The notes beneath the pieces are model-generated. The model searched no databases and was not told the origin of the DNA. It was given only the letters and a program-made list of their open reading frames with translations. Below are positions 59,449 to 64,000 of a DNA stretch of 64,000 bases, one piece after another; the first letter of the stretch is position 1; the number at the start of each line of letters is the position of its first letter. This DNA comes from JAHEJJ01 sp965212205 (GTDB lineage Bacteria; Bacteroidota; Bacteroidia; Flavobacteriales; Flavobacteriaceae): the NCBI GenBank assembly GCA_965212205.1, contig CBDBUX010000011.1, positions 558,001 through 622,000 on the forward strand, given 5' to 3'. The position numbers and the translations under genes are program-made.

Positions 59449-60117
59449 TTAAGATAGTTCAGCTAGCCTATTGATATCTCGGTTTTCCAGATGTTTGCGT
59501 TTTAAAGGATGGTAAAGAGTATTGATCATCGCTAGCCCGATCCGGGTTGTTGTTGTGATGTTAGGAGACTTCTTAAGCATACCAAAAAAAGGACGCATAA
59601 CTACATAAATGGCATTATACCATGTGGTCTTCGATTTTATGCCTCTTTCAGGGATAATCATTCCCGGTCTGAATGCGTAGGCATCCTGAAAGCCCTTTCT
59701 CAAAATGGTATTCTCTGCCTTGCCTTTTATGCGAGCCCACATGGACCGTCCTTGTTCAGAACTGTCGGTGCCGGTTCCTGAGACATAGTTAAAAATCATT
59801 CCCGGATTGAGTGTAAACAAGACATCTGCAAAATTCCTGACCGTTTCGTAGGTAATGATAGTATATTTTTCTTCACTCATGCCAATGGCAGATACACCCA
59901 TACAATAAAAACACGCATCATATCCTTTTAATTTTTCACTAAGGGTGTTGATTTGTGTAAAATCAGGCAAGAGTATTTCTTCGAGTTTGGGATGTACCAT
60001 TCCTAAAGAATTTCGGTTTATCACAAGGATTTTTTCAATTTTGAGATGATCAAGGCACTCTAAAAGTACGCCTTTGCCTACCATTCCTGTAGATCCTGTT
60101 ATGATTACTCTTTTCAT
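59449..60117 (-). CDS. NAD(P)-binding short-chain/epimerase-like protein
   Basis: A 222-residue Rossmann protein opening KRVIITGSTGMVGKGVLLECL, the TGxxGxxG nucleotide loop of atypical SDR or epimerase-like proteins. NYVSGTGTDSSEQGRSMWARIKGKAEN gives a Tyr/Lys-like arrangement close to that family, and AFRPGMIIPERG follows. Homologues are annotated as NAD-dependent epimerases or NAD(P)H-binding proteins without a known substrate. The start at 60117 is preferred because a longer version adds an unrelated leader. It is upstream of the MBL-fold hydrolase by 10 bp. Confidence 0.82.
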   Translation of the reverse strand: MKRVIITGSTGMVGKGVLLECLDHLKIEKILVINRNSLGMVHPKLEEILLPDFTQINTLSEKLKGYDACFYCMGVSAIGMSEEKYTIITYETVRNFADVLFTLNPGMIFNYVSGTGTDSSEQGRSMWARIKGKAENTILRKGFQDAYAFRPGMIIPERGIKSKTTWYNAIYVVMRPFFGMLKKSPNITTTTRIGLAMINTLYHPLKRKHLENRDINRLAELS

Positions 60118-60176
60118 TGCCAATATTTTTGAAGCATATAGCAGGTTATAGTCAAATGTGGATGACAAAAAGTTGA

Positions 60177-60192
60177 CCCCGGTTGCCCGGGG
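60177..60192. other. GC-rich hairpin upstream of the NAD-binding gene
   Basis: CCCCGG-TTGC-CCGGGG forms a 6-bp stem with a 4-nt loop, 60 bp before the ATG at 60117. No T run follows, so it is not a clear terminator. It could be a leader structure. The rest of 60193-60413 shows nothing I recognise. Confidence 0.35.
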
Positions 60193-60413
60193 CCTGATAA
60201 ACTAACTAACTCAATATTTCTACTAATGAGAAACTCCTAATAATACATATAATTTATGAGTAAGTATATTAAAGTTATGTGAATTCTTTGAGCCTTAGTT
60301 AGAGGTATAAGACCAATACTTGGATCATTATGTGGTTGGGACTAATTGGCATAATTCAAACTCCAACATTATATCATTAATAGGCCTTTTTGATAAATAC
60401 CAATACCTAAGAA

Positions 60414-60446
60414 AAAAGCCCTGCTCCAATATGAAGCAGGGCTTTT
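60414..60446 (-). terminator. Terminator of the FadL-like gene
   Basis: AAAAGCCCTGCT (60414-60425) pairs exactly with AGCAGGGCTTTT (60435-60446) around a 9-nt loop. On the minus strand a run of six Ts follows, 20 bp after the stop of the porin gene. Confidence 0.88.
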
Positions 60447-60465
60447 GGATAGGTATAAAAAGTGT

Positions 60466-61791
60466 TTAGTTAGTCGATGGTGCTTTAAGTTTATAACTTA
60501 CCCCCACCATGATCATCGAAGTAGTCATATCGTAAGATACCTCACTACCCGGGATGGCTCCATAGGGCGGGAAGTTACCAATAAATTGGGGATTGTAAAG
60601 TGGCCCGGCAGTAGCATCACCACTGGTTCCGTAGTGGAACATGCCGTCGATACCCCAGCGATCATTTATTTCATATCCAAGACCCAGCTGAAAGGCATTT
60701 TTGATAATGGCAGTTGCCGGAATATTAAAGAACGCAGTTTCAGAACCTATTGGGTTAGAGCTATAGGTATAACCTAGCCTGAGAGGTAACCGGTCTATTC
60801 CACTATATTGAATACCCGCGCTGATAATATTGATGTTTTTCCAGCCAAATCCGGCTACGGAAAATGTTGGTGTCCATCCAGTGGCACTAAAACCATCAGT
60901 ATTTTCATAATCAACCAGGCGGTAGTCCACTGCCAGATCTACAACACCCTTGGAATAGCCAACCCCAACAGAGAATATCGCCGGATAGTCTAAAGCAAGT
61001 TTATTGGTCCCGGTAGAATTATCGAGATAGGTATTATCCAGTTCAAAATCACCAAACGATTGGACTGTTTTATAGGAAGCACCTGCTTTAAAACCAGATC
61101 CTGAATCAAAGAATAACCCTATTTGTCCTCCAAATCCGAAGGCGGAGGCCGCATCCGTAGAGGGATATCCGGCAGTAGGCGATGGATTTGCAGTCGGATT
61201 AGGCATTAATTCCAGGCTGGCAAAGTTGAAATTTGGCTGTAGACCGATAGAGAATTTGTCAGATAATTGATAGGCATAGGTGAAACTGGCCTGTAATAGA
61301 CTATAATCAGATTCTACCCTTCCAAAACCGCCCATGTTTTGTGGGAAATTGATAGGGTTTGTTATGCTTTCAGGAAATGTAACACCAAAGCCACTGATCC
61401 CGAAAGCGGAAGCTCCGAAGGTATGTCTGCTATCAGGATTGCCCCATACAAAAGCAAGGTTTGGTAGTGGGGATATCCCCCTGTCGTCTTTTGTTGTTCC
61501 GCTGAAAAAATTGCCGGTCGGCATGCCCATTGAATCAAATTCAGGGACTGTGGAACTTAATTCCGGAGATGAAAAAAACAACCCGATGTCTAACCTCGCA
61601 AGGCTCTCATCAAAAACAGAAATGGCAGCAGGGTTCCAATGAGTGGCTCCCGAAATGTCTATAGGCTGACCAGTGGCGGCCCCTCCCATCGACATATTTA
61701 CGGTACCTACACCCTGCATGATATGACCGGCTTGGGAAAAGGCGGCCACTGTAAAGAGTGAGAAAAAAAGTTTTAGAAAATAGTTACGCAT
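60466..61791 (-). CDS. FadL/OmpP1-family outer-membrane transport protein
   Basis: A 441-residue outer-membrane barrel. After the signal (MRNYFLKLFFSLFTVAAFSQA) comes the family start GHIMQGVGTVNMSMGGAATGQPIDISGATHWNPAAIS, the FadL hatch region, then many beta-strands to the end (SMIMVGVSYKLKAPSTN). FadL proteins bring long-chain fatty acids and other hydrophobic compounds across the outer membrane. The start at 61791 is preferred over one 12 codons upstream that hides the signal. It is divergent from the CstB-like gene and shares its regulatory region. Confidence 0.9.
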   Translation of the reverse strand: MRNYFLKLFFSLFTVAAFSQAGHIMQGVGTVNMSMGGAATGQPIDISGATHWNPAAISVFDESLARLDIGLFFSSPELSSTVPEFDSMGMPTGNFFSGTTKDDRGISPLPNLAFVWGNPDSRHTFGASAFGISGFGVTFPESITNPINFPQNMGGFGRVESDYSLLQASFTYAYQLSDKFSIGLQPNFNFASLELMPNPTANPSPTAGYPSTDAASAFGFGGQIGLFFDSGSGFKAGASYKTVQSFGDFELDNTYLDNSTGTNKLALDYPAIFSVGVGYSKGVVDLAVDYRLVDYENTDGFSATGWTPTFSVAGFGWKNINIISAGIQYSGIDRLPLRLGYTYSSNPIGSETAFFNIPATAIIKNAFQLGLGYEINDRWGIDGMFHYGTSGDATAGPLYNPQFIGNFPPYGAIPGSEVSYDMTTSMIMVGVSYKLKAPSTN

Positions 61792-61917
61792 AGATCCTAT
61801 GATTTTTGCAACAAAAAACCTACCCAAAAAGAGCAGGAATGACGTGATATATTGTTCACATGTTGCTGGTTATTTCCGAATTTTAATGCGAATGTAGGAG
61901 TGCGGAAACTACGGTTT

Positions 61918-61933
61918 TATGATAAAGATCATA
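61918..61933. promoter_or_regulatory. FNR-shaped perfect palindrome between the FadL-like and CstB-like genes
   Basis: TATGAT-AAAG-ATCATA is a perfect inverted repeat with a 4-bp spacer, like FNR-type TTGAT-N4-ATCAA. A copy with one mismatch lies upstream of the hexaheme operon. Several further ATGAT/ATCAT half-sites occur nearby (61965-61975 and 62074-62081). Confidence 0.55.
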
Positions 61934-62030
61934 TTTCTGTGAAAGCCAAAACTCATACAGAAATATGATTCATAATATTCTGGAATACAGTAGATTACAT
62001 TTTTTTTGCATTGGCAGTTAAACCTCGTTT

Positions 62031-62044
62031 GTAACCTAGGTTAC
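62031..62044. promoter_or_regulatory. Palindromic operator shared with SulP (CstB copy)
   Basis: GTAACC-TA-GGTTAC is a perfect 14-bp palindrome, 61 bp before the ATG at 62106. With its flanks (TTTGTAACCTAGGTTACGG) it agrees at 18 of 19 positions with the SulP copy in the same orientation. Confidence 0.65.
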
Positions 62045-62105
62045 GGGAGATTTCTGGTAATGGCGATAATTTTATGATCATTATAAACCAAATAAGTTTT
62101 GTAAG

Positions 62106-63524
62106 ATGAAATTAGAACAGATTTATACCGGATGTTTAGCACATGCCGCATATTACCTAGAAAGTAATGGCGAAGCAGCCATTTTTGATCCACTTAGAGA
62201 AGTGGGGCCTTATATCGAACGAGCTCAAAAAGACAATGCTCAAATAAAATATGTTTTTGAAACACATTTTCATGCCGATTTCGTAAGTGGCCACCTCGAC
62301 CTCCAAAAGAAGACCGGGGCACAGATTGTCTTTGGCCCAACTGCCAAACCGGGATATGATGCTATTATAGCAGAAGACAACCAGGTTTTTGAAGTAGGAG
62401 ACTATAAAGTGAAAGTGATACATACCCCAGGTCATACCATGGAGAGTACCACCTACTTATTGATCGATGAAAATGGTGAGGAACATGGTATCATTACCGG
62501 CGACACCTTATTTATTGGGGATGTGGGTAGGCCCGATCTGGCTCAGCATGTTATTTCAGATCTGACTGAAGAAAAACTCGCGGGTCATCTTTACGACTCC
62601 TTGAGGAATCGAATCATGCCGCTCAATGATGATCTGATCATCTACCCGAACCATGGAGCAGGTTCAGCCTGCGGTAAAAAGATGAGTGATGAAACCACCG
62701 ATACCCTGGGACATCAGAAAAAAGTTAATTATGCATTGCGCGCCGATATGACCAAGGAGGAGTTTATTAAGGAATTACTCACCGGCCTTACCACACCACC
62801 AGGATACTTTCCTCAGAACGTTCTAATGAACATCAAAGGATATGAAAGTCTGGATACCATTATGGAACGAGGTGAAAAACCACTTTCACCAGAAGCCTTT
62901 GAAGCTGCGGCCAATGAAACAGACGCGCTTATGCTCGATACACGAGATGAAAAAGTTTTTGCTAAAGGATTTGTTCCCAATAGTATTAATATCGCTTTGG
63001 AAGGCAAATATGCCCAATGGGTAGGAGAAATGATACCCGATGTGAAACAACCTATTCTATTGATCACGGATCCTGGAAATGAACAAGAAGCCATAACCAG
63101 ACTGTCGCGTGTTGGTTACGATAATACCCTTGGATACCTGGAAGGTGGATATGAGAGTTGGAAGAAAGCCGGAAAAGAATCAGATCAGGTAGAGCAAATT
63201 ACACCTAAGGAGTTTGAAAAATTGTACGCCAAAGAAAAGCCCCTGGTTTTCGATGTAAGAAAGAAAAGTGAATTCGATTCTGAGCATGTGATAGGTGCAG
63301 TGAACATTCCACTGAATGAGATTAACCAGCATCTGGCTCAATTCCCCAAAAACAAAAAGTTCTATATCCATTGTGAGGGAGGTTATCGCAGTATGGTCGC
63401 CGCTTCGATTCTTAAATCAAGAGGATGGGAAGATTTTGTTGATGTAGCCGATGGAATCAATGGTATAAAAGATGAAACTAAGGTAGATTTATCGGAATAT
63501 GTTGCTCCGACTACCATGTTGTAA
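62106..63524 (+). CDS. CstB-like persulfide dioxygenase-rhodanese fusion
   Basis: A 472-residue sulfur enzyme of three parts. Residues about 1-245 are an MBL-fold persulfide dioxygenase with THFHADFVSGHLDL (residues about 55-68), TPGHTMESTTY and GDTLFIGDVGRPDL. Residues about 255-360 are a rhodanese fold whose active Cys is missing (ILLITDPGNEQEA), a pseudo-rhodanese. Residues about 370-472 are an active-looking rhodanese (HCEGGYRSM). This matches the CstB architecture, which oxidises low-molecular-weight persulfides to thiosulfate. Its role here is probably hydrogen-sulfide detoxification, and a shared operator links it to SulP. Confidence 0.92.
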   Translation: MKLEQIYTGCLAHAAYYLESNGEAAIFDPLREVGPYIERAQKDNAQIKYVFETHFHADFVSGHLDLQKKTGAQIVFGPTAKPGYDAIIAEDNQVFEVGDYKVKVIHTPGHTMESTTYLLIDENGEEHGIITGDTLFIGDVGRPDLAQHVISDLTEEKLAGHLYDSLRNRIMPLNDDLIIYPNHGAGSACGKKMSDETTDTLGHQKKVNYALRADMTKEEFIKELLTGLTTPPGYFPQNVLMNIKGYESLDTIMERGEKPLSPEAFEAAANETDALMLDTRDEKVFAKGFVPNSINIALEGKYAQWVGEMIPDVKQPILLITDPGNEQEAITRLSRVGYDNTLGYLEGGYESWKKAGKESDQVEQITPKEFEKLYAKEKPLVFDVRKKSEFDSEHVIGAVNIPLNEINQHLAQFPKNKKFYIHCEGGYRSMVAASILKSRGWEDFVDVADGINGIKDETKVDLSEYVAPTTML

Positions 63525-63556
63525 GATTGGTTTATATTGTTTTAGTTGGTTGTTAA

Positions 63557-63592
63557 GGGGGGTGATGGTAATTTAGTTTACCATCGCCTCCC
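63557..63592 (+). terminator. Strong hairpin between the CstB-like and rhodanese genes
   Basis: A 15-bp stem with two wobble pairs (63557-63571 with 63578-63592, cores GATGGTAA and TTACCATC) around a 6-nt loop, followed by an A/T tract. It probably ends or reduces transcription from the CstB-like gene; the rhodanese would then be read through at a lower level. Confidence 0.6.
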
Positions 63593-63611
63593 AATTTTAA
63601 AATTTTATAAG

Positions 63612-63956
63612 ATGACATTTTTTAAATCCTTTTTCAGTCCTCAAAAACAACAGTCGGATAAATTCATAGTTTTGGAGGTCACGGCATACAAGGATGCTGT
63701 AATAAATAAAGATGTCCAGCTAATCGATGTACGGACCCCAAGGGAATATCGAAGTGGTCATCTCGGGAACGCCATCAATATTGATTTCTACAAAACAAAT
63801 CGGTTCGTGGAGGCTTTCGAGACGCTGAACAAGGAGAAACCAGTGTATATTTATTGTCGCTCAGGAGTTAGAAGTGCGAAAGCGGCCAACAAACTCATCG
63901 CTATGGGTTTTCAGAAAATCTATGACCTGGAAGGGGGAATACTGAATTGGCGATAA
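63612..63956 (+). CDS. Single-domain rhodanese
   Basis: A 114-residue sulfurtransferase: QLIDVRTPREYRSGHLGNAINIDF (residues about 39-62) and the catalytic loop YIYCRSGVRSAKAANKL with Cys near residue 87. It has no signal peptide; the N-terminus is MTFFKSFFSPQKQ. The ATG at 63612 is preferred over an in-frame TTG 22 codons earlier that lies before the intergenic hairpin. It probably supplies or removes sulfane sulfur with the CstB-like enzyme. Confidence 0.9.
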   Translation: MTFFKSFFSPQKQQSDKFIVLEVTAYKDAVINKDVQLIDVRTPREYRSGHLGNAINIDFYKTNRFVEAFETLNKEKPVYIYCRSGVRSAKAANKLIAMGFQKIYDLEGGILNWR

Positions 63957-64000
63957 TTAAAACCCCATTAGAAACCAGTTGTTGAAGCTTATGTAAATAT

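Overview
The window is chromosomal DNA from a member of the Bacteroidota, most probably a marine Flavobacteriaceae. The evidence is the gene content: GldI, a giant SprB-like surface protein with a type B T9SS sorting domain, Bacteroidota-only families (DUF3810, DUF5683, DUF5777, DUF6122), a NagB fused to a PIG-L domain, a very long signal peptidase I, and many promoters with the Bacteroidota -7 box TAnnTTTG. I support 57 protein genes (the first cut by the left edge) and one tRNA. There is no CRISPR array, insertion sequence, rRNA or prophage.

Left part, 1-20 kb, housekeeping: DUF3810 (cut), pepD, a CBS protein, a cyclophilin-FKBP lipoprotein next to gldI and a DHH phosphoesterase, a PhoD-like phosphatase, ndk, the group recF / lipocalin-like / DciA-like, a TPR protein with ribH, a small membrane protein with mutL and two rhomboids, and the operon parA-parB-DUF5683-dapB-lepB-WbqC-DUF6122.

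Middle part, 20-37.7 kb, metabolism: udk, an FtsB-like gene and both methylmalonyl-CoA mutase subunits on the minus strand stand back to back with a biotin carrier, a biotin carboxylase and a carboxyltransferase on the plus strand. Together they make propionyl-CoA carboxylase plus mutase, a route from propionyl-CoA to succinyl-CoA. Next is a peptidoglycan-recycling island: an AmpG-like permease, a GH3 hexosaminidase, AnmK, MurQ, a DeoR regulator and NagB/PIG-L. A PQQ sugar dehydrogenase and a cytochrome c follow.

Right part, 37.8-64 kb, envelope and redox: an 8.3-kb gene for a surface protein of about 28 SprB-like repeats, then a ten-gene minus-strand operon (46258-54331). That operon encodes a hexaheme lipoprotein, two monoheme proteins, a DUF5777 beta-barrel, a Tat-exported four-cluster Fe-S protein, an NrfD-like quinol subunit, accessory proteins and its own glutamyl-tRNA reductase, but no molybdopterin catalytic subunit. 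It looks like an electron path from quinol toward the outer membrane and is the best candidate here for an undescribed system. After tRNA-Pro(GGG) come a dienelactone hydrolase-like gene, a SulP transporter, a metal-dependent hydrolase with an NAD-binding protein, a FadL-like porin, and a CstB-like persulfide dioxygenase-rhodanese with a separate rhodanese. SulP and the CstB-like gene share a near-identical palindromic operator. The hexaheme operon and the FadL/CstB promoter region share a second, FNR-shaped box. Both point to Crp/Fnr-type control of sulfur and redox genes.
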